Assembly: GCA_965116325.1 (NCBI GenBank)
Contig: OZ220675.1
Location: forward strand, 1,302,001 to 1,366,000
DNA length: 64,000 nucleotides
Source: JAGWBF01 sp965116325
GTDB lineage: Bacteria; Chloroflexota; Dehalococcoidia; Lucifugimonadales; JAGWBF01
Reading direction: 5' to 3'
Shown here: in pieces, positions 1-8,665 of the stretch
Position numbering within the stretch: position 1 is the first letter of the stretch
Layout: every line of letters starts with the position of its first letter
The notes under the pieces: generated by a model
What the model was told of the DNA's origin: nothing
Databases searched by the model: none
The model's input: only the letters and a program-made list of their open reading frames with translations
Program-made: the position numbers and the translations under genes

Positions 1-486
1 TTCGTTAACCAGGGCGACCTTCCCACCTAAGAATCGGTCTTTTAAATTGAAGGTGCGGACAACACCGGGATGACCCTGGTCCGTCGTCCCGTACACATGC
101 CGGGCCATGTACTCCAGGTCGTAGGAGAAGACCTGCTCCACCTCCAGCGTTGCCAGCGGTTGGTCTTGGTAAGTGAGCAACAGCGTATCGCCTTCGTCCA
201 AGGCCAGCTCATCGACCTCCTGCTCGGATATATCCAACACGATGGGGATGCTCCAGACATACCCGCTGGCCAAGGCCATCCTCTCCAGGACCGCATCCAC
301 ATCCTCCTTCACCATGAACCCTTCCAGGGGAGAGAAGACGCCGTAGGCGATGTTGATGCACTCCCGGGCTATCTGGTCATTTACAGCTATGGACTTTAGG
401 GCCCCGTAGGAGGAAGCGGAGAGGGCGAGATGGGTTATCCGTTCCACAAGACGTCCACCGTGGGGGGATAGTGTGTTGTCGACCAT
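1..486 (-). CDS. sat: Sulfate adenylyltransferase (ATP sulfurylase), 5'-terminal part
   Basis: The reading frame from an ATG at 486 runs off the left edge, so only about 162 N-terminal residues are visible. They start MVDNTLSPHGG and contain GVFSPLEGFM, then YGTTDQGHPGV near the edge. These are hallmark stretches of the N-terminal PUA-like domain of homodimeric ATP sulfurylase, which makes APS from sulfate and ATP, or runs in reverse in sulfur oxidisers. A GAGGAGA Shine-Dalgarno sits just upstream of the ATG. The catalytic domain lies outside the window, so assimilatory and dissimilatory roles cannot be separated. The gene diverges from the EamA-type transporter genes. Confidence 0.85.
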   Translation of the reverse strand, partial: MVDNTLSPHGGRLVERITHLALSASSYGALKSIAVNDQIARECINIAYGVFSPLEGFMVKEDVDAVLERMALASGYVWSIPIVLDISEQEVDELALDEGDTLLLTYQDQPLATLEVEQVFSYDLEYMARHVYGTTDQGHPGVVRTFNLKDRFLGGKVALVNE

Positions 487-651
487 CTTCTCCTCAATCA
501 CTGGACTTTAGCCGCGGCATACCGGGGAAATGCTGCTAGCTGGGTGCGCACAATTCTAGTGGCCGCTAGGGTACGGCACAAGCTGTTGACCCACCATCCT
601 GATGGGCGTCCCAGCATTGACCCTCATAGTGGGCGCAGATACAATCCCGCT

Positions 652-1089
652 GTGCTAGCCATCATCTTCTCCCTTCTTGCCGCCGTGGGGTTCGGATCGG
701 GGGCCATATTTGCCCGCCTCGGCTTGCAGGGAATGAAGCCAGCAACCGGCACCGCCATCTCCCTGGTGGTCAGCTTCGTCCTGACAGCCATCCTGGCCCT
801 GTCCATAGAAAGGTCGGCTGTCTTTACCCTCCCCGCCATGGCCTTGGTGTGGTTCCTGGTGCTGGGTATCGTGAACTACCCCCTGGCCAGGCTGATGAAC
901 TACACCTCGGTTAACCTGGTTGGAGCATCCAGGTCAGCCCCCATGATCTCCACCGCTCCCCTCTTTTCCGCCGTCCTCGCCATCATCTTCCTTGGAGAGG
1001 AGATGAGCCTGCTGGTGGGGTTGGGCACCGCCGCTATCGTGGTCGGCTCCATCCTGATCGTAATGGAGAGGACTCGTGCTCCTTCCTAA
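652..1089 (+). CDS. EamA/DMT-family transporter, N-terminal half
   Basis: The product is a very hydrophobic protein of about 145 residues with five predicted membrane helices, matching the first EamA repeat of a drug/metabolite transporter. It ends MERTRAPS exactly where the inter-repeat linker of a normal ten-helix protein would be. The second repeat follows in another frame from 1076 and overlaps by 14 bases. I chose the GTG at 652 because hydrophobic sequence starts there; a GTG at 544 would add 36 non-hydrophobic residues. The gene is either split by a frameshift or one of two separately translated halves. The substrate is unknown. Confidence 0.7.
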   Translation: MLAIIFSLLAAVGFGSGAIFARLGLQGMKPATGTAISLVVSFVLTAILALSIERSAVFTLPAMALVWFLVLGIVNYPLARLMNYTSVNLVGASRSAPMISTAPLFSAVLAIIFLGEEMSLLVGLGTAAIVVGSILIVMERTRAPS

Positions 1090-1540
1090 ACTGAACATGG
1101 GCGGCCAAAGCAAGGCCCTGGGCTTTGCCATGGCCTTGGGCGCGGGATGCTGCTACGGGGCCACCAACGTCATCGGCAAGCTGGTGGTGGACGAGTACTC
1201 CCACCCCCTCCTCGTGTCCGCTTTCGCCCTGTTCTTCGGCATGGTCATTATGCTTTCCCTGACCCATGCCGACGTCCCGAAGGCCGTAGCCAGGTCCCGA
1301 GGCTCCCTCCTACCGATCATCATGGCAGGGGCCTGCTCCGGGGGCGGTGTAACCCTGACCTACTTTGCCCTGAGCCTCACCGAGGTGATCATCGCCGCTC
1401 CCATCATTGCCAGCGCCCCCCTGGTCACCCTGGTCCTAGCCCACCTGGTGCTCCGGGGGTTGGAACGGGTGACTTGGCAGCTGGTCCTGGGCACCCTCAT
1501 GATCGTCGGAGGCATTGTCCTGGTGGTATTCGGCAGGTAG
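1076..1540 (+). CDS. EamA/DMT-family transporter, C-terminal half
   Basis: The product has 154 residues and about five membrane helices corresponding to the second EamA repeat (LGFAMALGAGCCYGATNVIGK onwards), in the +1 frame relative to the preceding half. The GTG at 1076 is preceded by GGAGAGG with about five bases of spacing, so it could be translated independently and coupled to the upstream half. Together the halves equal one standard DMT transporter of about 300 residues. A sequencing or natural frameshift is the other reading. Convergent comEA follows after 35 bases. Confidence 0.7.
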   Translation: MLLPKLNMGGQSKALGFAMALGAGCCYGATNVIGKLVVDEYSHPLLVSAFALFFGMVIMLSLTHADVPKAVARSRGSLLPIIMAGACSGGGVTLTYFALSLTEVIIAAPIIASAPLVTLVLAHLVLRGLERVTWQLVLGTLMIVGGIVLVVFGR

Positions 1541-1575
1541 GTCCTTCAAGGCACTGGCCGGTCCCACCATCTGCC

Positions 1576-2190
1576 CTACTCGGCCACCGGCCCCACATAC
1601 ACGAGGTCAGCTATGGCCTCCAGGGTAGCTGGTCCGATACCCCGCACCTCCACAACCTCTTCCACCGAGGAGAAGGGGCCGACCTCGTTCCTGTAGGTCA
1701 CAATGGCGTTGGCTTTCACCTCCCCGATGCCCGGGAGAACCTGCAGCTCTTCGGCGGTAGCAGAGTTAAGGTCGATCCTGGACTCCTGCCCCAGTTCGAC
1801 CCCATCGGGCAGGTCGTCGGGCGTCGGTTCGGAAACATCCGGTGTGCAGCCGTCGTTGACGGAGGGAACATGGTATTGGGACCCGTCCCTCACCCGGGCT
1901 GCCAGGTTGACGCAGGAGAGATCGGCGCCCCATAGCGCTCCCCCCGCCGCCACCACCGCATCCTCCACCCGGTCACCGGGAGCTACGACATATACCCCAG
2001 GGGCGGCCACTTCCCCGCTTACGTACACCTTAAGAGTGGGTTGGGGAGTAGGCGCAGGAAGCCGCACCTCCACACCCCGGGACCCGGAGCCGTCGTCCAG
2101 CCCCCGGTATAGTATCACCCCTCCAGCAGAGAGGGTGACCACCAGTAGTATGGCCAAGGTGATGAGCGCTGTCCGCTTGAATGCATCCAT
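1576..2190 (-). CDS. comEA: ComEA-family helix-hairpin-helix DNA-binding protein
   Basis: The 204-residue protein has an N-terminal membrane anchor (residues about 8-27), a Pro/Thr linker, an SLBB-type domain (LKVYVSGEVAAPGVYVV) and a C-terminal pair of helix-hairpin-helix motifs (DLNSATAEELQVLPGIGEVK, then VRGIGPATLEAI). This is the full ComEA order: a membrane-tethered protein that binds incoming double-stranded DNA during transformation. No comEC or pilus gene is adjacent, so competence itself is not shown. The gene diverges from ilvE with a short shared intergenic region. Confidence 0.9.
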   Translation of the reverse strand: MDAFKRTALITLAILLVVTLSAGGVILYRGLDDGSGSRGVEVRLPAPTPQPTLKVYVSGEVAAPGVYVVAPGDRVEDAVVAAGGALWGADLSCVNLAARVRDGSQYHVPSVNDGCTPDVSEPTPDDLPDGVELGQESRIDLNSATAEELQVLPGIGEVKANAIVTYRNEVGPFSSVEEVVEVRGIGPATLEAIADLVYVGPVAE

Positions 2191-2203
2191 AGGTAATCTG
2201 GTA

Positions 2204-2232
2204 TTGCTTGAAGAGTTTCGACTGATTATAAT
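2204..2232 (+). promoter_or_regulatory. Sigma-70-type promoter of ilvE
   Basis: TTGCTT at 2204-2209 and a consensus TATAAT at 2227-2232 are separated by 17 bases. The predicted start lies about 27 bases before the ilvE Shine-Dalgarno AGGAGGT (2254-2260). The -35 is weak (three of six matches) but the -10 is perfect. Confidence 0.7.
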
Positions 2233-2265
2233 ACCCTAGCCCCGGTAGCAGACAGGAGGTGGCCA

Positions 2266-3204
2266 TTGAGCGGGGACCCTTACGCCTTTTTAAGAGGTGA
2301 GTACGTTCCCTTGAGCGAAGCCAAGGTGGGCATCATGACCCACGCTTTGCACTATGGGACGGGGGTCTTCGAGGGCATACGGGGCAACTGGAACGCCGAG
2401 GCTGGCCACGTCTACATCTTTCGCCTCCGGGAACACTACGAAAGGCTCCTCCAGGGCTGCCGTCTCATGATGCTGGACATCCCCTACTCCCTGGAGGACC
2501 TGTGCAACATCACCGTCGAGCTGGTGGAGCGCAGCGGGTTCTCTGAAGATGTGTACATCCGCCCCCTGGCCTACAAGAGCGCCGAGCGCGTGGCTAACCT
2601 GAAGCTCCACGAGCTGGATAGCGATTTTTGCCTGATGGCCGTCCCCTTTGGCAACTACCTGGGCTCAGACAACCTGCGGTGCTGCACCTCTTCATGGCGC
2701 CGGGTTGACGACCCCATGATTCCCGCCCGGTTCAAGATATCGGGCATCTACGTAAACAGCATCCTGGCCAAGACCGAGGCCACCCTGGCAGGCTTCGACG
2801 AAGCCATCCTCCTCAACCAGGACGGGCATGTGTGCGAAGGCTCCGGCGAGAACCTCTTCCTGGCAATAGACGGCAAGCTGTACACACCGCCAATCGAAGA
2901 TAACGTGTTGCCTGGAATTACCAGGTCCACGGTTATGCAGTTGGCCCAGGGCGAGCTGGGGTTGGAGGTCATCGAGACCCGCATCGACCGCAGCCAGATA
3001 TACATAGCCGACGAGTGTTTCCTGACCGGCACCGCTGCCCACGTAACCCCCGTGGTCGAGGTGGACAGCCGCAAGATCGCCGACGGCGGGGTCGGGCCCA
3101 TATCGGCCCAGATCCAGAAGCTGTACTTCGATGTGGTCGTCGGCAACGTTCCCAAGTTCCTCCACTGGTGCACCTCTGCTACCCCCCGACTGGTGGGTGT
3201 GTAG
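2266..3204 (+). CDS. ilvE: Branched-chain amino acid aminotransferase
   Basis: The 312-residue fold-type IV PLP aminotransferase carries out the last step of Leu/Ile/Val synthesis. HYGTGVFEGIRG near residue 30, the PLP lysine K157 in ARFKISGIYVNS, and VCEGSGENLFL are in the expected order and spacing. The start is a TTG with a strong AGGAGGT five bases upstream. D-amino acid aminotransferase is a less likely alternative, since N-terminus and length fit IlvE. It stands alone behind its own promoter, and plsY follows 80 bases later. Confidence 0.93.
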   Translation: MSGDPYAFLRGEYVPLSEAKVGIMTHALHYGTGVFEGIRGNWNAEAGHVYIFRLREHYERLLQGCRLMMLDIPYSLEDLCNITVELVERSGFSEDVYIRPLAYKSAERVANLKLHELDSDFCLMAVPFGNYLGSDNLRCCTSSWRRVDDPMIPARFKISGIYVNSILAKTEATLAGFDEAILLNQDGHVCEGSGENLFLAIDGKLYTPPIEDNVLPGITRSTVMQLAQGELGLEVIETRIDRSQIYIADECFLTGTAAHVTPVVEVDSRKIADGGVGPISAQIQKLYFDVVVGNVPKFLHWCTSATPRLVGV

Positions 3205-3284
3205 CCTCCAGGCGACGCCAAGTCTGCTCCCTTCCGGCACCGTCACTTTCGCCCTACTTTCTAGAGAAGGGTAGTCGAACCTTC

Positions 3285-3920
3285 ATGAGTTGGTTCCTGG
3301 CTATCATCATCGGTTACCTCGTCGGGTCCATCCCAACCGCCTACCTTGCCGGCCGGAGGGCCATGGGCAAGGACATCCGGGAAGAGGGAGACCGAAACCC
3401 AGGAGCAGGTAACGTCTATTTGTCCATCGGTCCCAGGGCAGGCCTTATGGTGGGGGCTGTGGATATCGGCAAGGGCATTGCCGCTGTGCTCCTGGCCAAG
3501 TTCGTCATCGTGGGGGGCGGCAATGGACTGGCCATGGCGGCCGGAGCCGCGGCCGTCGCTGGGCACACCTGGCCCATATTCATGAAACTGAGGGGAGGCA
3601 GGGGCGCCGCAACCACAGTGGGCGTGTACTGCGCCCTCTTCCCCATACCTGCCCTGCCCATCAGCCTGGCTTGTTTGGCTCTGCTCCCCTTCGTCAGGAG
3701 CGCCACCCTGGTCCTGGGACTCATAATGGCGCCCATGCCCCTGCTGGTGTGGCTATCCGGCTACCCTGTAGCCGTCACCATCTACACCATCTTCCTTCCC
3801 ATGGGCGTTGGTATGCGCCACCACCTGACCTCCAGAAACCACGGCAGGGAACTCCAGCCTCCAACCTATGACCAAGAGGTTGAAGAGAAGATGCTGACCG
3901 ACGGCAGCCAGCATTGGTAG
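3285..3920 (+). CDS. plsY: Acyl-phosphate:glycerol-3-phosphate acyltransferase
   Basis: The 211-residue membrane protein begins MSWFLAIIIGYLVGSIPTAY. It carries the PlsY signatures GSIPTAY, RNPGAGN and GHTWPIFMKLRGGRG, and has five to seven membrane helices. PlsY acylates glycerol-3-phosphate with acyl-phosphate in the first step of phospholipid synthesis. The ATG at 3285 starts at the conserved N-terminus; an open frame extends upstream but overlaps the end of ilvE and is not conserved-looking. It overlaps the next gene by seven bases, suggesting an operon with the two following membrane proteins. Confidence 0.93.
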   Translation: MSWFLAIIIGYLVGSIPTAYLAGRRAMGKDIREEGDRNPGAGNVYLSIGPRAGLMVGAVDIGKGIAAVLLAKFVIVGGGNGLAMAAGAAAVAGHTWPIFMKLRGGRGAATTVGVYCALFPIPALPISLACLALLPFVRSATLVLGLIMAPMPLLVWLSGYPVAVTIYTIFLPMGVGMRHHLTSRNHGRELQPPTYDQEVEEKMLTDGSQHW

Positions 3921-4327
3921 CTTCCTTCTCCGTGGACTACTTCATCCTGGTGTACGTTGCCGCCATGGGTGTCCTCCAGATGATCGCCTCCCGCCGGGAA
4001 TTCCGAGGAATGCTCCTTGTCCCGGCACCCTCCGTAGCCTTTGTGCTGGGCCTTTGCGCCGTTGTAGCAGCCTTTGTATGGTTCTTTGCATCCGAGCCCA
4101 GGAACCTGTCCGACACCGAAGGAGGCCTGGACGGCAACAGGGCCGCCTCCATGTTCAGTGCAGCCTCTGCCCTTGCTGTGTTTACCACCCTCGCCCTTTC
4201 GTCTCTGGTCAACCGCTCCCTGGGTAAGGATGGGCAGCCTGCCGGCCCGGGCCTGGAGTCCCTGGGACACACCACCTACCTCCGGGCCCTGCGCGGGAGC
4301 CTGAAAGCGCTGTGGAATCGCTCCTGA
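3914..4327 (+). CDS. Small membrane protein of unknown function
   Basis: The product is about 137 residues with three hydrophobic segments (about residues 8-24, 36-60 and 80-100) and a polar, basic C-terminus. I do not recognise a family. It starts at a TTG inside the end of plsY and overlaps the next gene by 16 bases, so it is probably translated by coupling in a plsY operon. A role in membrane lipid metabolism is suggested by context only. Confidence 0.6.
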   Translation: MVASFSVDYFILVYVAAMGVLQMIASRREFRGMLLVPAPSVAFVLGLCAVVAAFVWFFASEPRNLSDTEGGLDGNRAASMFSAASALAVFTTLALSSLVNRSLGKDGQPAGPGLESLGHTTYLRALRGSLKALWNRS

Positions 4328-4902
4328 GCATCGACTCCGCCATCATCACCTGGTTGAACCAGTGGGTGGGCAAGTGGGGAGTGCTGGACAAGGCCGCCGA
4401 GCTGGTGGTCAGCGACTACCTGATTCCCACCCTCCTGTCCCTCGCCCTCATGTCTACCTGGTTCCTGGCGAAGGACCCTGCGGACCGGGCGGCCAACCAG
4501 AAGGGGGTGCTGACAGCCCTGCTGGGGGTGGGCTTCTCCAACCTGACTGTGCTGATAATCAACCAGTTCTACTTCCGGGACCGGCCCTTCGTGGACCATG
4601 AGCTGGAGCTGCTCTTCTACCAGCCCACCGACTCGTCCTTCCCAGCCAACCCGGCGGCCGTAGCCTTTGCCATAGCCTTTGGGGTGTTCCTGTACAACCG
4701 GGCCTTGGGAGTGGCCCTGGGAGGACTGGCATCCCTGTGGGTGCTATCCAGGATGTACTCCGGAGTGTTCTATCTGTCCGACGGCCTAGGGGGCGCCGCC
4801 ATCGGCGTGTGCATCACCTACGTCTTTTCCCTGCTCATGCGCCTCATAGAACCCCTGCCCACCACCGTCCTCAGCGTCATGCGCCGCTTCCACCTGGCGT
4901 AG
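4312..4902 (+). CDS. PAP2-like membrane protein lacking catalytic residues
   Basis: The 196-residue protein has about six membrane helices and recognisable remains of the three type 2 phosphatidate phosphatase motifs. The first, KX6RP, reads NQFYFRDRP, with Asn84 replacing Lys. The second, PSGH, reads PANP (111-114), with the His replaced by Pro. The third, SRX5HX3D, reads SRMYSGVFYLSD, with Phe153 replacing the nucleophilic His while Asp157 is kept. The fold and topology seem preserved but phosphatase chemistry should be lost. It starts at GTG within the preceding gene. A lipid-binding or regulatory role is inference. Confidence 0.75.
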   Translation: MESLLSIDSAIITWLNQWVGKWGVLDKAAELVVSDYLIPTLLSLALMSTWFLAKDPADRAANQKGVLTALLGVGFSNLTVLIINQFYFRDRPFVDHELELLFYQPTDSSFPANPAAVAFAIAFGVFLYNRALGVALGGLASLWVLSRMYSGVFYLSDGLGGAAIGVCITYVFSLLMRLIEPLPTTVLSVMRRFHLA

Positions 4903-4966
4903 AGTGGGGCCTACAGATCAAACGTCCCTTGAACTGCACGAGCAGGTATGTACGGAACAGGTTCTT

Positions 4967-5042
4967 CCCTCGCCCTTGATGGGAGAGGGTTGGGGTGAGG
5001 GTGATCGCCCCCGCCGTCATTGCGGCGAAGGCCGCAATCCAG
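4967..5042. repeat. Dispersed inverted-repeat cluster
   Basis: Two short repeat units sit between the PAP2-like gene and the methyltransferase. One is an imperfect hairpin of the type CCCTCGCCCTTGATGGGAGAGGGTTGGGG, interrupted here for length (4967-5001); it recurs near 56580. The other is the palindrome ATTGCGGC-GAAG-GCCGCAAT (5019-5038), which recurs near 8641, 31941, 32272, 48903 and 49064. Confidence 0.75.
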
Positions 5043-5123
5043 GAGCTCCTCTTAGGGGACACATCCCCTCTGACACACCCCTCGAGGCATCCTATAGGGC
5101 CTGTGCTATCATGGGCGGCAGCT

Positions 5124-8030
5124 ATGCCTCACCAAACCGAACCCAACGTAAACGTAGCCCTGGGCAACCTGCTTCAAGCCATGCTGCCCAAGAGCCGTGT
5201 GCTGGCCGAGAACACCCAGACCATCGCAGGCAGCCCTGGTCTGAAGCCCGACATTCTCATCACCGCTCCCGGGCGCTCTCCCGTGGTAGTCGAGGCGGAG
5301 TACATGCCGGCAGCGACTGTTGAGAAAGAGGCAAAGGAACGCCTGGGGTTGAAGGCGGCGTCCAACGGGCGAATCATCGAAGCCTCCATCGCCCTCCGCT
5401 ACGCCGAAACTATCGGCGATGTCCATGACCTAACCTCTGCCCTATCGTCCGCTCAGCTTTCCTATTGTGTCTTTACGGGAGAACCCGAAGACCCGGACCG
5501 GTTTCCCGAGTCCGGCTGGCTGGACGGCTCCGTCGAGGACTTGGCAGACATGGTGCGCTTGGTTTCCGTGCCCCAAATGGCAGTGGACGAAGCGACAAAC
5601 ATTCTGAAAGAAGGCATCGAAAGCGCGTCCAAGCTCCTGGATGATCTGAAGGGGACCAAGCCAGGCATCACCGCTTCCATTGCGCGCCTCCTGGGGATGA
5701 TCGATGTGCCCCAGACTCGGCGCATGGCCTGCGCCATCATCGCCAACGCCCTTGTCTTCCACGAGCGCATCGTGGGCATGCATCCCGAGGTTGAATCCCT
5801 GGCCAAGGTTTGCGGAGACGACGTTCCCAATCCCCAAGGGAGAGTTCTGGCGGCTTGGGGTGACATACTCAAGATCAACTACTGGTCTATTTTCGCTATA
5901 GCCAGGGACATCCTGCAGCAACTGCCCTCAGGGGATGCGGCTGCCATCCTGCGAGAGCTGAGGGACACCGCCCAGTCCGTGGATGCGACGGATGTGGACA
6001 ACGCCCACGACTTGACGGGGCGGGTTTTCCAGAGGCTCATCGCCGACCGCAAGTACCTGGCAACCTTCTACACCTTACCTGCCTCAGCTGCCCTGCTGGC
6101 CCGCCTGGCTGTCGCCAAGATGGAAGGCATTGAATGGGGCAACATGGAATCCCTCCGAAACCTGCGCGTCGCCGACTTCGCTTGCGGCACCGGGGCGCTC
6201 TTGTCGGCGGTGTACGAGCAGGTAGCAGCCCGTCATGAGCGGGCCGGAGGAGACTCTGCAGCCCTCCACAAGGTGATGATGGAGGAGGTGCTGTACGGCT
6301 GCGACGTCATGCCCTCGGCTGTCCACATCACCGGCTCTACCCTGTCGGGAATGGAGCCGTCCGTGCTCTTCGAAAAGTCCCACCTGTACACCATGCCCTA
6401 CGGCAGGCAAGAAGACGGGAGCGTGAAGATCGGCTCCCTGGAGCTGCTCCAATCGTCCAATGTGCTCACCCTGTTCAACACCAGCGACCCAGCCCTTAGC
6501 ACAGGCAGCACTGGGGAAGAGACGGCTGCGCAAATCCTCGCCGACATTCCGGACGAGAGTTTCGACCTGATCATAATGAACCCACCGTTCACCAGAAATG
6601 TTACTCGACAAGGTGCGACCGCCAATACAGTTGCAGCAGCCTTCGCCGCCTTCGGAGCGAGCGACGAAGACCAAAGAGCCATGGCCACTCAAATGGGAAA
6701 ACTTAAGACTAATACTTGCTATCATGGCAACGCAGGCATGGCCTCGGCGTTCAGCGCCTTGGGTCACAGAAAGCTCAAGCCCGGGGGAGTCTTAGCCTTA
6801 GTCTTACCTTTGGTGGCAACCGCAGGGTTATCCTGGCAGGGATTTAGGGAGATGCTCGCCCGTAAGTACACCGACCTGACTTTGCTTAGCATAGCGGCCG
6901 ATTCCATTAGGGACATTTCGTTCTCCGCAGATACTGGCTTAGGAGAATGCTTAGTGATCGCCCGCAAACTCAAGATGTCCGAAACTCCGAGTTACCGGGG
7001 TCAGTTCGTCTCCTTGAGAGAACGGCCCCAACTTCTAGCCAATTCTAGCTCTATTTCAAAGTCCGTCGTGAGCTGTGGCCCCATCCGACGGATCGAAGAT
7101 GGGCCATACGGCGGCACATCACTTTCTGTGGGTGACGGATTGTCGGGCACAATGGTAGCAATCCCGTGTTCCATTGATGGAGAACCCTGGGGTGGAGTTC
7201 GCATATCCGACTACTCTCTGGCCCAAACAGCCTATGCCCTGAGCCAGGGGAATTTGTGGCTGCCCGGCAGAAACTCTGGTCTAACCATATCTATAGCTGA
7301 ACTCCGGGAGGTAGGCAAACTTGGAACGTACCACCTTGACGTTGTAGGTCCGTTGCCCCGCGGACCTTTCGATAGACTGGCTGCGAATCCTACGGCTACA
7401 TATCATGCCCTATGGAATCACGATGCTAGCCGAGAAACTCAGATGATCTGCGAGCCTGACTCATCTTTGCAAGTACGTCCAGGTATGGAATCCAAAGCAC
7501 ACGATGTGTGGGCTACAGCTAGCCCTTCACATCTGAACATCGAACTTCGCTTCAACACTCAACCTCTCGCTGTTGCAATTACTGAACTAGACAGTTTGGC
7601 CGGTTCAGCATGGTCTAATGTTGTATTTTCTGACCAACGATTTGATCATGCGTTTGCATTATGGTCCAACTCTACCTTAGGGTTCTTGGCGTATTGGTGG
7701 CAATCGAGCCGCCAAGATACCGGACGCGGAAGAACGACGGTTCGTGCAGCAGAGTCCCTTCCTGTGTTGGACTTGCGAACGCTCACGAATGAGCAACTGC
7801 TAATGGCTGAGATTATCTTCAAGGAGTTCCGGGACAAAGAGCTAATGCCAGCCTACCTCGCCGACGCCGACCCTAACCGCGCTCTGCTGGACCGGCGGGT
7901 GATCTGTGACCTCTTGGGCCTCGATGAAGATACCTACGTTGCTGTGCGCCGTCTCGCCGCCAAGTGGTGCGCCGAGCCCTCCGTTCACGGCGGCAAGGCC
8001 CGCCCCAAGGGCGCGACGCTGGTATTCTAG
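5124..8030 (+). CDS. N6-adenine DNA methyltransferase, orphan type IIG-like
   Basis: The protein is about 968 residues. Its centre holds SAM-binding motif I (VADFACGTGALL, about residue 348) and the catalytic motif IV NPPF (about residue 487), so it methylates adenine N6. The N-terminus contains LKPDILITAPGRSPVVVEAEY, loosely like a PD-(D/E)XK nuclease core, and the C-terminal third could be a target-recognition region. That suggests a single-chain restriction-modification enzyme, but the nuclease is uncertain. No helicase, specificity or BREX/DISARM partner is nearby. From about 6560 to 7850 the sequence is visibly AT-richer than its surroundings, hinting at transfer. The start was chosen at ATG 5124; GTG 5103 is possible. 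Confidence 0.8.
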   Translation: MPHQTEPNVNVALGNLLQAMLPKSRVLAENTQTIAGSPGLKPDILITAPGRSPVVVEAEYMPAATVEKEAKERLGLKAASNGRIIEASIALRYAETIGDVHDLTSALSSAQLSYCVFTGEPEDPDRFPESGWLDGSVEDLADMVRLVSVPQMAVDEATNILKEGIESASKLLDDLKGTKPGITASIARLLGMIDVPQTRRMACAIIANALVFHERIVGMHPEVESLAKVCGDDVPNPQGRVLAAWGDILKINYWSIFAIARDILQQLPSGDAAAILRELRDTAQSVDATDVDNAHDLTGRVFQRLIADRKYLATFYTLPASAALLARLAVAKMEGIEWGNMESLRNLRVADFACGTGALLSAVYEQVAARHERAGGDSAALHKVMMEEVLYGCDVMPSAVHITGSTLSGMEPSVLFEKSHLYTMPYGRQEDGSVKIGSLELLQSSNVLTLFNTSDPALSTGSTGEETAAQILADIPDESFDLIIMNPPFTRNVTRQGATANTVAAAFAAFGASDEDQRAMATQMGKLKTNTCYHGNAGMASAFSALGHRKLKPGGVLALVLPLVATAGLSWQGFREMLARKYTDLTLLSIAADSIRDISFSADTGLGECLVIARKLKMSETPSYRGQFVSLRERPQLLANSSSISKSVVSCGPIRRIEDGPYGGTSLSVGDGLSGTMVAIPCSIDGEPWGGVRISDYSLAQTAYALSQGNLWLPGRNSGLTISIAELREVGKLGTYHLDVVGPLPRGPFDRLAANPTATYHALWNHDASRETQMICEPDSSLQVRPGMESKAHDVWATASPSHLNIELRFNTQPLAVAITELDSLAGSAWSNVVFSDQRFDHAFALWSNSTLGFLAYWWQSSRQDTGRGRTTVRAAESLPVLDLRTLTNEQLLMAEIIFKEFRDKELMPAYLADADPNRALLDRRVICDLLGLDEDTYVAVRRLAAKWCAEPSVHGGKARPKGATLVF

Positions 8031-8128
8031 CTGTCGGGCTAACATCCCCTGACTCTCTGATCTCCCCCGTTACGAAAGACTTCCTTGCCCCCACAACGCC
8101 ACAACCGCGAAACAGATAGGAGGCCTCG

Positions 8129-8581
8129 TTGAGCATTGACGCGCTAGTGGAGGGCATTACGATCGGAGCCTCGGCAGGTCTAATCTCCGGTGTGGTGCTG
8201 GCACTGCTCCAATGGTTCAAGAATAAAGTCCAAGCCAATGCCGAGAGACGGGAACAGATCCGGCACCTTGTAAAAACAATCGAACATTCAAGAGACCTGA
8301 TCTACAGTGCGTTCGACCTAGATTTCACAGACCATCCGGTCGGACGAATGATCCCGAAAAATGAGGTACAGAAGTCGTATCTTCAGGAGTTGCACCGAGA
8401 GGTTCAAAATATCCTAACGGGCCGAGCAAGTCGCTTGAGCTTCGACGAGATACACCAGATCAAGCAGGCGTTTGGTGTGGTAGATCTTTATCCCGATTGG
8501 ATCCCCAACGAAAAAGGGTACGAAGGAATATTTGGACATCTCCAGTCCATAGAATGGCTCCGCCTACGACCTAGTAGCTAG
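8129..8581 (+). CDS. Membrane-anchored hypothetical protein
   Basis: The 150-residue protein has one N-terminal membrane helix (about residues 12-30), a basic juxtamembrane stretch (FKNKVQANAERREQIRHLVK) and a soluble, probably helical remainder. The TTG start has AGGAGG (8118-8123) six bases upstream. I recognise no family. It lies about 100 bases after the methyltransferase on the same strand and shares its lower GC, so it may belong to the same acquired segment. Confidence 0.65.
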   Translation: MSIDALVEGITIGASAGLISGVVLALLQWFKNKVQANAERREQIRHLVKTIEHSRDLIYSAFDLDFTDHPVGRMIPKNEVQKSYLQELHREVQNILTGRASRLSFDEIHQIKQAFGVVDLYPDWIPNEKGYEGIFGHLQSIEWLRLRPSS

Positions 8582-8640
8582 GTCGTCGCTGCCCATATCG
8601 CTTCACGCATGAAAGCCTGTATTTGACCCCACGTATTCCT

Positions 8641-8665
8641 AGATTGCGGCCTGCGCCGCAATGAC
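8641..8665. repeat. Palindromic repeat copy (ATTGCGG family)
   Basis: The core GATTGCGGC-CTGC-GCCGCAATGAC is the inverted form of the unit at 5019. It lies in the gap between the hypothetical protein and the CoxG-like gene. The following bases TCTTCCACCTGGCGTAGAG resemble the end of the PAP2-like gene (about 4887-4905), suggesting a duplicated junction. Confidence 0.7.

Noticed and set aside
5124..8581. BREX, DISARM or complete type I restriction system
   Set aside because: Only one methyltransferase and one unknown membrane protein are present; no helicase, PglZ, nuclease-helicase or specificity subunit gene lies nearby.
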